The translations under genes were made by a program, and so were the position numbers. Below the pieces are notes generated by a model, which saw only the letters and a program-made list of their open reading frames with translations, did no database searches and was not told where the DNA came from. Positions 23,575 to 30,526 of a stretch of DNA of 37,234 nucleotides are shown here, piece by piece. The stretch comes from a virus: positions 1 through 37,234 of IMG/VR virus record IMGVR_UViG_3300047481_000473. One strand, 5' to 3'. Numbering within the stretch: position 1 is the stretch's first letter; each line of letters opens with the position of its first letter.

Positions 23575-23594
23575 CCCCAGTCTGGGAGTATACT
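23563..23594 (+). promoter_or_regulatory. Inverted repeats and TATACT hexamer
   Basis: A small stem GGGGT/ACCCC (23564-23578) at the end of the preceding gene is followed by CCCA/TGGG and by TATACT at 23589-23594. The hexamer matches the -10 candidate at 19003 and lies 29 bases before the ATG at 23623. No good -35 is visible, so this is a weak promoter or operator candidate. Confidence 0.35.
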
Positions 23595-23622
23595 AAAGGG
23601 GAACCCAATCGGAGGGGTAAAT

Positions 23623-23865
23623 ATGTTCATAGAAATGACATGCCCATGCGTGGCATCGTTCCAATTTGAAGCAGAAGACGATTCAAATTTAGCACTTTTA
23701 TGGGCACAGCAATTTGTTGATGCACACAAGCAGTGCGGATATATGGCTAACACTCGTTCTGATAAACCTGAAACAGTAAAGCGTTTAGATTTCCCGTCAA
23801 TTAAACCAAATTATAGATTTAAAGAATATGAGGGGGACATAGATGACGGCGGAGTATCTATATAA
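23623..23865 (+). CDS. Hypothetical small protein
   Basis: 80 residues with a strong ribosome site (GGAGGGG). The start FIEMTCPCVASFQFE and a later Cys in KQCGYMA give three Cys. Then comes an acidic C-terminus (YEGDIDDGG). The pattern of a Cys-x-Cys strand, an acidic strand and a helix LALLWAQQFVDAHKQCGY looks like a small zinc-associated fold seen in actinophage genes. Not identified. Confidence 0.6.
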   Translation: MFIEMTCPCVASFQFEAEDDSNLALLWAQQFVDAHKQCGYMANTRSDKPETVKRLDFPSIKPNYRFKEYEGDIDDGGVSI

Positions 23866-23880
23866 GTTATCATAGTACAC

Positions 23881-24813
23881 ATGAATTACTATGACGCATT
23901 AGTGCAACAATCTACACCAATTAACTTAGAACCTTCAGATACTTCATATTTTAGTAAATTAGCCGGTGGTTTAGATCCAAGACTATTTATAAATGGAAAG
24001 TTAATTCCTAGCGTTCGTAACGCAATTCTTAGTATCTTATTTGGGCACTTAAAAGATAGATTTTACAGCCCTGAAGATTATACACATGTATGGTTAGCTG
24101 GATCAGGAGTCAGCTATCAATGGGCTGCTCAGCGTGAGCCAGCAGATTTAGACTGTTTAATAGGAATTGATTACATTAAATTTAGACAAGCTAACCAAAG
24201 GTATGCAACTTTAAGCGACAGAGAAATTGCTCAAACCTTAAATGAAGGGTTTAGAGAAAACTTACACCCAAATACAGAAGAGTTTCTTAATGTGTTTGAA
24301 CTTACTTTTTATGTCAATGTCGTGTCAGATATAACAAAGATTAAACCCTATGCCGCTTACTCCTTAACTTCAGATTCTTGGACTGTAGAGCCCGCAGAAG
24401 AGGGTGCATCGTTCCGTAAGGACTGGGAACCTAAATTAGAAAAAGATAAAACTATGGCATTAGAGATTCTTCAAAGATATAACAACGCTTACTATGGAGT
24501 AGAAGCAGCTAAAAATGATGCTGCTAGAAGAAATGCCGAAGCTGCTTTAAAGTTAGCGGTAGATCAAGGTGCCGCCTTATTTGATTCTATACATAAAGGA
24601 CGAAGTTCTGCCTTTACCCCAGAAGGTCAAGGATACGAAGATTATGCTAATTATAGGTGGCAGTCCGGCAAAGCCTCAGGAGTTATACCAGCATTAAAAC
24701 GAATGAAAGAAATATCAACGCAGACACGAAAAGAATTTGAGTCGCATACTTACGGAATGGAGCTTCCAGATGCTAGTCTTCTCGTCCGTAGGGCATTAAC
24801 CCAAAATGGATAG
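23881..24813 (+). CDS. Nucleotidyltransferase-like protein
   Basis: 310 residues. HVWLAGSGVSYQWAAQREPADLDCLIGID near residues 69-97 matches the polymerase-beta-type nucleotidyltransferase signature: Gly-Ser, then about 15 residues on D-x-D on a hydrophobic strand. The strand LTFYVNVVSD near 140 could supply the third acidic residue. The C-terminal half is helical with Ala-rich repeats (YGVEAAKNDAARRNAEAALKLA). Such enzymes transfer a nucleotide to protein, RNA or a small molecule; the substrate is unknown. In phages some modify host targets or act as toxin-like factors. Confidence 0.7.
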   Translation: MNYYDALVQQSTPINLEPSDTSYFSKLAGGLDPRLFINGKLIPSVRNAILSILFGHLKDRFYSPEDYTHVWLAGSGVSYQWAAQREPADLDCLIGIDYIKFRQANQRYATLSDREIAQTLNEGFRENLHPNTEEFLNVFELTFYVNVVSDITKIKPYAAYSLTSDSWTVEPAEEGASFRKDWEPKLEKDKTMALEILQRYNNAYYGVEAAKNDAARRNAEAALKLAVDQGAALFDSIHKGRSSAFTPEGQGYEDYANYRWQSGKASGVIPALKRMKEISTQTRKEFESHTYGMELPDASLLVRRALTQNG

Positions 24814-24937
24814 ATGCACTTGCAAGCCTTGCCAAAACGGTTGGGCGTGGGTATTAGGACATGAGGTATTAGATGAGCGTTATCGTCTTTATGGACGGAG
24901 TGCTGAGGAATCAGCTGAACAAACAACCAATTCTTGA
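24806..24937 (+). CDS. Possible 43-residue Cys-rich peptide
   Basis: An ATG-to-TGA frame overlapping the nucleotidyltransferase end by 8 bases and the next gene by 65 bases. It reads MDRCTCKPCQNGWAW and continues with charged residues. The three closely spaced Cys are suggestive. The long overlap with a well-supported gene is against it, and no ribosome site is clear, so it may be chance. Confidence 0.3.
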   Translation: MDRCTCKPCQNGWAWVLGHEVLDERYRLYGRSAEESAEQTTNS

Positions 24938-25328
24938 AGGTGTAGTCCTTTACAAATCTATAAAAGAAAAGAATTCAATTGTAGTAGTTGGCCCAGACCA
25001 ACGTGATAAAACAGAACATTGGTTACGTTCACACAAAATTGACTTTGATGACATATTAGAAAACTCAAGTATTACACATGGTAAAGATGAGTTTGCACAA
25101 TGTCAATCTTTGCGTTCAAAAGGTAAAATAGAATTTGTAGTTACATCTAACATGGAATTAGCAAAACAATTATTGGAAGCCGGATACAACACACTTTTAT
25201 TTTTACATCCATTGTACCTACGTCCAGAGTTTAGACCTGATGCACCTGAAGGTGTAAAGCCTTGGGCAGAAATTGAAAAAGAATACGACCGCCAACTTGG
25301 TTTATTTATAGAAGATTCAAGAGTATGA
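24873..25328 (+). CDS. Degenerate HAD-like protein
   Basis: 151 residues; GAGG lies six bases before the ATG. The start VIVFMDGVLR resembles HAD motif I (DxDGxL), but the first, nucleophilic Asp is Phe. The rest keeps the fold rhythm: cap-side helix PILEGVVLYKSI, strand SIVVVGPDQRDKT at motif II, FVVTSNMELAKQLLEAGYNTLLFL later. Related active proteins include phage 5' nucleotidases and polynucleotide phosphatases. Without the nucleophile it is probably a binding protein. It couples to the next ORF by ATGA. Confidence 0.62.
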   Translation: MSVIVFMDGVLRNQLNKQPILEGVVLYKSIKEKNSIVVVGPDQRDKTEHWLRSHKIDFDDILENSSITHGKDEFAQCQSLRSKGKIEFVVTSNMELAKQLLEAGYNTLLFLHPLYLRPEFRPDAPEGVKPWAEIEKEYDRQLGLFIEDSRV

Positions 25329-25453
25329 ACCACGAGATTACACCAAGAGACGGTGGGTTCACTGAAGAAGAACTAAAGAGCCAAAAACCATTTGAACAAT
25401 ACGATGCTTGGATTAAATGGTGGCAGGAGATGTTACCTAAACAAGACACATGA
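25325..25453 (+). CDS. Small acidic protein (42 aa)
   Basis: 42 residues, bounded by ATGA overlaps at both ends, which is good evidence that it is translated. It is polar with Trp-rich C-terminus (YDAWIKWWQEMLPK). No known family. It bridges the HAD-like gene and the large two-part gene, keeping the ribosome path unbroken. Confidence 0.65.
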   Translation: MNHEITPRDGGFTEEELKSQKPFEQYDAWIKWWQEMLPKQDT

Positions 25454-26922
25454 AAATCATATATTTGGGCGCAGAGGTTCCGAGCAATCGGACCTTATTG
25501 GAAACTACTACAGCTACTAGCATAGGGGTAAGCTTTTGGAGATTAACAAAACGCGGTCTTCCTAAGCGAAAGAACTACCTATTATCGGACCATTTTAAAT
25601 CGGATAATAGTATTTATGTTCATGGCGGTATACCAAAGGACGCAAACCTGGATCAAGCTGAGCTTGAGAGCTTTGCAGCTGAGTATGAAGAGTTTATAGC
25701 CAATAATATGGACCGTATAACCCTATTTACCGAATTGGATCACCCATTATTAACCCAAGAGTTTATAGAAACCCAAAGACGCACTTGCTGGGCCGAGGTT
25801 CCACCCGGTAAGTTTTTGCCTGTATGGCACTCTCCAACAGGTCAAGCTGGCCTTAATAAATTAGTAGATTCGTATTTAGATGTAGGAATATCAGGTCAAG
25901 ATATAGAAGCCTATAGCTTCCTAGCTGCAGCTACTCGTACATTTGTTCGACGTAGGGGTACTAGATTTCACGCTATTGCGTGTGCTAAGCCTGACAATCT
26001 AAGGTCTATACAGTGTGAGACCGCAAGCACTATGTCCTGGCTTTCCCCAATGATGCACGGTGAAACCATAATTTGGGACGGTTCTAGAATAGTTAGATAC
26101 CCAAAGAGAATGAAAGACCAAGCCCGTTCTAGGTATAGACATATATACGATAAGGCTGGTATAGACTTTGATAAGATTATTGAAGATGACCCTAAAGAGG
26201 TATGTAAGTTAGCAGTATGGTCATACGAACGATTAGAAGATAGGATAAACACCGTGGGACCATATGATGAAGAAGAGTTTATATCAGATATAAGCAGTGA
26301 AAATGTACCTGCTACAACTGCGGAAACTACCCTCGACAATGCTGATACAAAGGGGGTACAAGAGCGGAAACTTATACCAAGAAATCCTGATGAAATTATC
26401 AATTTACCGGTGTTTGGATACGATACAAAAACAGAAGTTGATGCTGATGGGGTCATTAAAGAAGTACAAGTTATTCAATCCCAAGCGGGTACTTTAAGGC
26501 AGTGTAACACTTGCTTTGTTGCAGCAAATTGCCCTGCTTTTAAACCTAATAATGCTTGTGCTTTTAAGTTACCAGTAGAGGTAAAGACCAAAGAACAACT
26601 TAAATCCCTTATCAATGCAATCATTGAAATGCAGGGACAACGCGTTGCTTTTATGCGTTTTAGTGAAGAAATGAACGGTGGATACGCCGATCCTAACGTA
26701 TCTCAAGAAATAGACCGTTTATTTAAGTTAATTAAAACAGTTAAAGAATTAGATGATTCTAGAGAGTTTATTCGTATGACCGTAGAGCGCCAAGGTAGCG
26801 CTGGAGTGCTTTCTCAGATATTTGGAGACAAGGCAAATGTGCTTCGAGAACTACCTAACAACGGCCTAAACGAAGAAGAAACTACCCAGATAATTAAGGG
26901 TGCAATAGAAGAAAATCAATAG
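25450..26922 (+). CDS. Two-domain protein: alpha/beta barrel-like N-terminus, Cys motif plus helical C-terminus
   Basis: 490 residues. The N-terminal about 280 have an alternating strand/helix pattern with barrel-like strands (IIYLGAEV, YVHGGI, RITLFTELDHP, FLPVWH, YLDVGISG, RFHAIACAKPDN, ETIIWDG). The order loosely recalls tRNA-guanine-transglycosylase-like barrels, but the catalytic Asp pattern and zinc site of that family are not evident. From about 365 a Cys cluster (CNTC, x5, C, x8, C) precedes a helical region (IEMQGQRVAFMRFSEEMNGG, VSQEIDRLFKLIKTVKEL) that I associate with an unnamed actinophage domain. Ends before the B12 operon. Function unassigned. Confidence 0.6.
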   Translation: MKIIYLGAEVPSNRTLLETTTATSIGVSFWRLTKRGLPKRKNYLLSDHFKSDNSIYVHGGIPKDANLDQAELESFAAEYEEFIANNMDRITLFTELDHPLLTQEFIETQRRTCWAEVPPGKFLPVWHSPTGQAGLNKLVDSYLDVGISGQDIEAYSFLAAATRTFVRRRGTRFHAIACAKPDNLRSIQCETASTMSWLSPMMHGETIIWDGSRIVRYPKRMKDQARSRYRHIYDKAGIDFDKIIEDDPKEVCKLAVWSYERLEDRINTVGPYDEEEFISDISSENVPATTAETTLDNADTKGVQERKLIPRNPDEIINLPVFGYDTKTEVDADGVIKEVQVIQSQAGTLRQCNTCFVAANCPAFKPNNACAFKLPVEVKTKEQLKSLINAIIEMQGQRVAFMRFSEEMNGGYADPNVSQEIDRLFKLIKTVKELDDSREFIRMTVERQGSAGVLSQIFGDKANVLRELPNNGLNEEETTQIIKGAIEENQ

Positions 26923-26959
26923 TTTTTATATCTGATATAAAGGGTGCAATCTACGTGAA

Positions 26960-27055
26960 CTTGTATCTCCTCAATTTGGTTTAAGTTGAGGCAGATGGTG
27001 TAGGGTGCGCTACAGGTACTATTAGGTCTTCTTAAACAATCTAATACCAGAACAG
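26960..27055 (+). promoter_or_regulatory. Structured leader of the ribonucleotide reductase gene
   Basis: Three stem-loops follow one another in the 142-base gap. Stem 1 is CCTCAA/TTGAGG (26969-26991), stem 2 TGTAG/CTACA (26999-27014) and stem 3 TATTAGGT/ATCTAATA with one G-U pair (27020-27046). The ribosome site CAGGGGAAAG follows at 27053. Placement before an adenosylcobalamin-dependent reductase suggests a regulatory RNA, possibly sensing cobalamin or nucleotides. The B12-box consensus of known cobalamin riboswitches was not convincingly matched. Confidence 0.55.
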
Positions 27056-27064
27056 GGGAAAGTA

Positions 27065-29110
27065 ATGCCATTTTCATTTAAGCTTGCAGATGACTTCGTA
27101 ACAGGTTACAAAGAAAAGAAAGTTCCATGGGGGTACTCCGACGCAGGTGGAAACTCCGTAGGAGAAATTACCTTTTTACGAACATACTCAAGGTTAAAGT
27201 CAGATGGCACAAAGGAAACTTGGGTTGATGTATGTGAACGAGTTATCAACGGCATGTACTCCCTACAAAAAGAACATGCCAAAACCAATAGACTTCCTTG
27301 GAATGATGCCAAAGCCCAGGCTTCGGCTAAAGAGGCATTTGACCGTCTATTCAATTTAAAGTGGACACCACCAGGCAGAGGTCTGTGGGTAATGGGAACG
27401 CCCATAGTAAATGAACAACGTAACTCGGCGGCTCTTCAAAACTGTGCGTTTGTTTCTACAGAGTCTATGACTAAATTAAATCCTTCTAAACCATTTACTT
27501 TCCTGATGGAAGCCTCAATGCTTGGGGTAGGCGTAGGGTTTGACGACAAAGGTGCAGATAAAGAGTTTTTAATTTATAAACCAGAAGCCAATGAAGACGC
27601 ACCAGTTGTAATCCCAGATACTAGGGAGGGATGGGTCGAATCTGTCGGGGCCCTAATTAACTCTTATTTAAAACCAGATCAAAAAGCAATTCAATTCGAT
27701 TATTCACAAATTAGACCAGCAGGAGAGGTCATTAAAACCTTTGGCGGTATAGCTGCAGGGCCAGAGCCTTTGATTAAGCTGCACAACTATATCCGTAAGA
27801 TATTCAATGGAAGAGAAGGAAATGCTTTAACCCGAATTGATATTGCCGATATTGGTAATTTAATAGGCGTATGCGTTGTCTCCGGTAACGTACGTAGATC
27901 CGCTGAGCTTTTGATCGGACGCTTAGATGATAAAGACTTTTTAAACCTAAAGAACTCTGCGGTCTTTCCTGAGCGTAACTCATATGACCCTGACGCTCCT
28001 GGTTGGGCTTGGATGTCTAACAACTCTGTATCGGTTGAAGTAGGTGACGACCTCTCCCATATCGTAGAAGGTATTGCTTTAAATGGTGAGCCTGGTGTTG
28101 TATGGATGGATGTTAGCCGTAAGTATGGTCGTTTGATTGACCCACCAAACAATAAAGACTGGCGAGCCTCTGGGTATAACCCATGCGCTGAGCAAACTCT
28201 AGAATCCTTTGAGTGTTGCACCCTAGTCGAAACCTATATAGGACGACATGACAACCTAGATGACTTTAAGAGAACTCTTAAGTTTGCTTACCTATATGCC
28301 AAGACTGTTACATTACTTCCTACGCACTGGGAAGAAACCAATGCCATCATGCAAAGAAACCGCCGTATTGGAACTTCTGTGTCTGGTGTAGCTAATTTTG
28401 CTGACCGAGTAGGTCTCCCTGTATTGCGTGAGTGGATGGATGCTGGTTACGCTGTAGTTCAAAACTACGACAAATCATACTCAGAGTGGCTAGGTATTCG
28501 GGAATCAATTAAGACAACCACAATTAAACCTAGTGGAACTGTATCTATTCTTGCTGGAGAGTCTCCTGGCGTTCACTGGACTCCAGGTGGAGAATACTTC
28601 CTGCGGGCTATTCGATTTGGCAACAGTGACCCTATGCTTCCTTTATTCAAAATGGCTAACTATCGAGTAGAGCCTGCGGTTGAAAGCCCTGAAACTACTT
28701 CCGTAGTGTTTTTCCCTATTAAATCAAAAGCAAAACGTTCTGAGAAAGATGTTTCTATATACGAGAAGATGTCTCTTGCTTCTACGGCACAACGCCATTG
28801 GAGTGATAACTCTGTCTCCGTTACCATTTCCTTTGATATTGAAAAAGAAAAGGATGCCGTAGGAACTGCTCTCCATATGTATGACGGACAGCTCAAAACT
28901 GTTTCCTTCTTACCTATGGGCAACTTTGTTTATCCTCAATTACCATATACCCAAATAACTGCCGAAGAGTATGAGGATTACCGATTTAAATTATTCCCTA
29001 TTGACTTCTCAGGAGTTTACGCAGGTCTGGCGGCTGATGCTATCGGGGAAGCCTATTGCACAACAGACGCATGTGAGATAAAGTTAATCAAATCCGAGAG
29101 TAAGGTTTAA
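27065..29110 (+). CDS. nrdJ: Adenosylcobalamin-dependent (class II) ribonucleotide reductase, monomeric type
   Basis: 681 residues, similar in plan to the Lactobacillus leichmannii ribonucleoside-triphosphate reductase (about 740). The catalytic thiyl-radical Cys is in NPCAEQTL (C374). The redox pair fits LQNCAF (C127) and ECCTLVE (C385); C374 and C385 are 11 apart, as in the reference enzyme. The C-terminal reductant pair is C665/C670 in YCTTDAC, also five apart. It reduces ribonucleotides to deoxyribonucleotides using 5'-deoxyadenosylcobalamin and needs no oxygen or second subunit. First gene of a four-gene run that ends with the enzyme making its coenzyme. Confidence 0.93.
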   Translation: MPFSFKLADDFVTGYKEKKVPWGYSDAGGNSVGEITFLRTYSRLKSDGTKETWVDVCERVINGMYSLQKEHAKTNRLPWNDAKAQASAKEAFDRLFNLKWTPPGRGLWVMGTPIVNEQRNSAALQNCAFVSTESMTKLNPSKPFTFLMEASMLGVGVGFDDKGADKEFLIYKPEANEDAPVVIPDTREGWVESVGALINSYLKPDQKAIQFDYSQIRPAGEVIKTFGGIAAGPEPLIKLHNYIRKIFNGREGNALTRIDIADIGNLIGVCVVSGNVRRSAELLIGRLDDKDFLNLKNSAVFPERNSYDPDAPGWAWMSNNSVSVEVGDDLSHIVEGIALNGEPGVVWMDVSRKYGRLIDPPNNKDWRASGYNPCAEQTLESFECCTLVETYIGRHDNLDDFKRTLKFAYLYAKTVTLLPTHWEETNAIMQRNRRIGTSVSGVANFADRVGLPVLREWMDAGYAVVQNYDKSYSEWLGIRESIKTTTIKPSGTVSILAGESPGVHWTPGGEYFLRAIRFGNSDPMLPLFKMANYRVEPAVESPETTSVVFFPIKSKAKRSEKDVSIYEKMSLASTAQRHWSDNSVSVTISFDIEKEKDAVGTALHMYDGQLKTVSFLPMGNFVYPQLPYTQITAEEYEDYRFKLFPIDFSGVYAGLAADAIGEAYCTTDACEIKLIKSESKV

Positions 29111-29112
29111 TT

Positions 29113-29568
29113 ATGAAAAAAGGACTACTATTCGTTATAGCCACGGGTCTTGTGATCGGAGTCTGGTCTTCGACAAACTCCTCAAATGATTCATGTGTAA
29201 ATTTGTATGTTGATTATGGTCAACTAGATAACAATACAAAGTTAACAACTTGTGTTGATACATCTACTAAAACAAATGCTTTAGAGGTATTAAAAGAAGC
29301 CAACCTTCAAATTGAAGGCACAAAAAAGTATGGTAATGGCGTTATCTGTCGAGTAAATGGATTACCAAATGAAACTGTTGAATCCTGTGAAGTCATGCCG
29401 CCAGCCGAAGCATACTGGGCAATCATTATTAAAGAAAAACAAGTTATACCATTTCCAAGAAAAGAATGGGGTTGGGGACAACTTGCTATAGACCAACAAT
29501 ACTTAAATCCTGGAGATTCAATAGGGTTAGTTTGGACTGGTCCTAAAGGAGAGTTAAAGTTCCCATGA
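29113..29568 (+). CDS. Exported DUF4430/transcobalamin-like domain protein
   Basis: 151 residues. A Lys-rich start and hydrophobic core (KKGLLFVIATGLVIGVWSS) form a signal peptide or membrane anchor; no lipobox is visible. The rest matches the DUF4430 plan, which is shared with the C-terminal domain of transcobalamin and intrinsic factor. It runs strand VNLYVDYG, helix ALEVLKEANL, a Cys pair (ICRVNG, ESCEV), YWAIIIKEK, and a last strand after NPGDSIGLVW. It lies two bases after nrdJ and is coupled to the next ORF, so a corrinoid-binding role outside the membrane is a reasonable inference. Ligand binding is untested. Confidence 0.68.
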   Translation: MKKGLLFVIATGLVIGVWSSTNSSNDSCVNLYVDYGQLDNNTKLTTCVDTSTKTNALEVLKEANLQIEGTKKYGNGVICRVNGLPNETVESCEVMPPAEAYWAIIIKEKQVIPFPRKEWGWGQLAIDQQYLNPGDSIGLVWTGPKGELKFP

Positions 29569-29699
29569 AACTATTAGATAAACATGTAGAACAAAAGTCT
29601 TCTTACAAAGTAATAGTTCAACTTTCTTTAACCCTATTATGTTTATATATAGCCAACGCTAAAACAATAGACATTTGGCGTTCCTTGACTGGGCACTAA
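29565..29699 (+). CDS. 44-residue single-pass membrane peptide
   Basis: ATG overlaps the DUF4430 gene stop (ATGA), and its TAA overlaps the adenosyltransferase ATG (TAATG), so it is embedded in the operon and very probably translated. One hydrophobic helix, about residues 14-32 (YKVIVQLSLTLLCLYIANA), is flanked by a basic N-terminus and a short polar end. It could anchor or assist the exported protein, or help corrinoid entry. Nothing in its sequence proves transport. Confidence 0.65.
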   Translation: MKLLDKHVEQKSSYKVIVQLSLTLLCLYIANAKTIDIWRSLTGH

Positions 29700-30262
29700 T
29701 GGTTCATCTAACTCGTATATACACAAAGACAGGCGATGATGGAACAACCTCTCTTGGAGACATGAGTCGAACTTCTAAAACAGATACTCGTCTTGAAGCG
29801 TTTGCCACAGTGGATGAAGCAAACTCTTACATTGGGGTAGCACTTCTCCATATAACCAATTCGGATATTAGGAAATTACTACTCACAATACAGAACAATA
29901 TGTTCGATATTGGGGCTGACCTCTCCACTCCGGTTGTTGAAGCTCCAGAGATAGTTCCCCTTAGAATTACACAAGAACAAATAGATTATCTTGAAAATCA
30001 AATCGATATATACAATTCAAATCTAGAATCTTTACGCTCTTTCATACTCCCTTCAGGCTCGGCAGCATCTTCCCATCTCCATGTAGCCAGAACCATTGTT
30101 CGCAGAGCAGAGCGAAGGGCTTGGCAAGCAATTAACGGCTTTGGTGAAGGTGTAAATCCTTTAACAGCAAAATACTTAAACCGACTATCCGATTTGTTAT
30201 TTGTGTTAGCCCGATATGAGAATAGAGAACAAGGCGATACGCTTTGGCTTCCAGGAAAGTAA
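29699..30262 (+). CDS. pduO: ATP:cob(I)alamin adenosyltransferase, PduO type
   Basis: 187 residues from ATG 29699; TTG 29675 would add eight residues but overlaps the preceding ORF. It has the PduO pattern throughout: TRIYTKTGDDGTTSLGD at the ATP-binding N-terminus, AFATVDEANSYIG, LLTIQNNMFDIGADLS, FILPSGSAASSHLHVARTIVRRAERRAW and YLNRLSDLLFVLARYEN. The enzyme attaches the adenosyl group of ATP to cob(I)alamin, giving the coenzyme that nrdJ needs. It is the last gene of the plus-strand operon. A stable hairpin starts one base after its stop. Confidence 0.93.
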   Translation: MVHLTRIYTKTGDDGTTSLGDMSRTSKTDTRLEAFATVDEANSYIGVALLHITNSDIRKLLLTIQNNMFDIGADLSTPVVEAPEIVPLRITQEQIDYLENQIDIYNSNLESLRSFILPSGSAASSHLHVARTIVRRAERRAWQAINGFGEGVNPLTAKYLNRLSDLLFVLARYENREQGDTLWLPGK

Positions 30263-30296
30263 AAGCCCCTGCCAACAGAGAGAGTGGCAGGGGCTT
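30263..30296. terminator. Bidirectional hairpin between convergent operons
   Basis: A perfect 12-bp stem AAGCCCCTGCCA/TGGCAGGGGCTT (30263-30274 and 30285-30296) with a 10-base GA-rich loop. It starts one base after the pduO stop, where plus-strand genes end and minus-strand genes converge. There is no long U-run on the plus side, but the minus side continues TTTACTTT. It probably stops transcripts from both directions. Confidence 0.8.
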
Positions 30297-30320
30297 CCCC
30301 TTATCTTCCTTATGGAAGTC

Positions 30321-30419
30321 TTATAGCGTTATATTTAACTGTGTAAAGATTTCTAATACTAACTTCCAAAACTCTAATTCTTGAACTAGTATTTGTAATT
30401 GCCACATGGCGTTAATCAT
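30321..30419 (-). CDS. Hypothetical 32-residue peptide
   Basis: A minus-strand ORF with a good ribosome site (TTAGGAGAGTTA then ATG). It encodes an amphipathic, Leu/Ile-rich helix (MWQLQILVQELEFWKLVLEIF). It is the last ORF of the minus arm, 25 bases before the shared hairpin, and eight bases after the preceding ORF. It could be a small helical regulator. The strong ribosome site and hydrophobic pattern favour real translation. Confidence 0.55.
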   Translation of the reverse strand: MINAMWQLQILVQELEFWKLVLEIFTQLNITL

Positions 30420-30427
30420 TAACTCTC

Positions 30428-30526
30428 CTAATCATCTTCCCATAGTTCCTCATCATCTTCTTCTTCCCAAATCTCCTCATCAGGAATTGAAGGGACTATC
30501 TTTGGGTCAAAACTATCTCTCTCCAT
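30428..30526 (-). CDS. Hypothetical 32-residue acidic peptide
   Basis: Minus-strand ORF starting at TAATG on the stop of the 102-residue gene. It is extremely acidic, ending in a run of Glu/Asp with two Trp (DEEIWEEEDDEELWEDD), like a DNA mimic or a basic-protein binder. Coupling supports translation. Function unknown. Confidence 0.58.
   Translation of the reverse strand: MERDSFDPKIVPSIPDEEIWEEEDDEELWEDD

Noticed and set aside
25968-26456. 162-residue minus-strand ORF opposite the two-part gene
   Set aside because: Antisense to a longer coupled gene; Ser/Ile-rich, no start signal and no domain.
26990-27060. A tRNA gene in the gap before nrdJ
   Set aside because: The stems do not form a cloverleaf: there is no 7-bp acceptor stem, T-loop GGTTCGA or 7-base anticodon loop.
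26923-27064. Canonical cobalamin riboswitch
   Set aside because: The conserved B12-box core with its GCC/CTG elements is not present in a recognisable way; only stems are seen, so it is listed as an unclassified leader.
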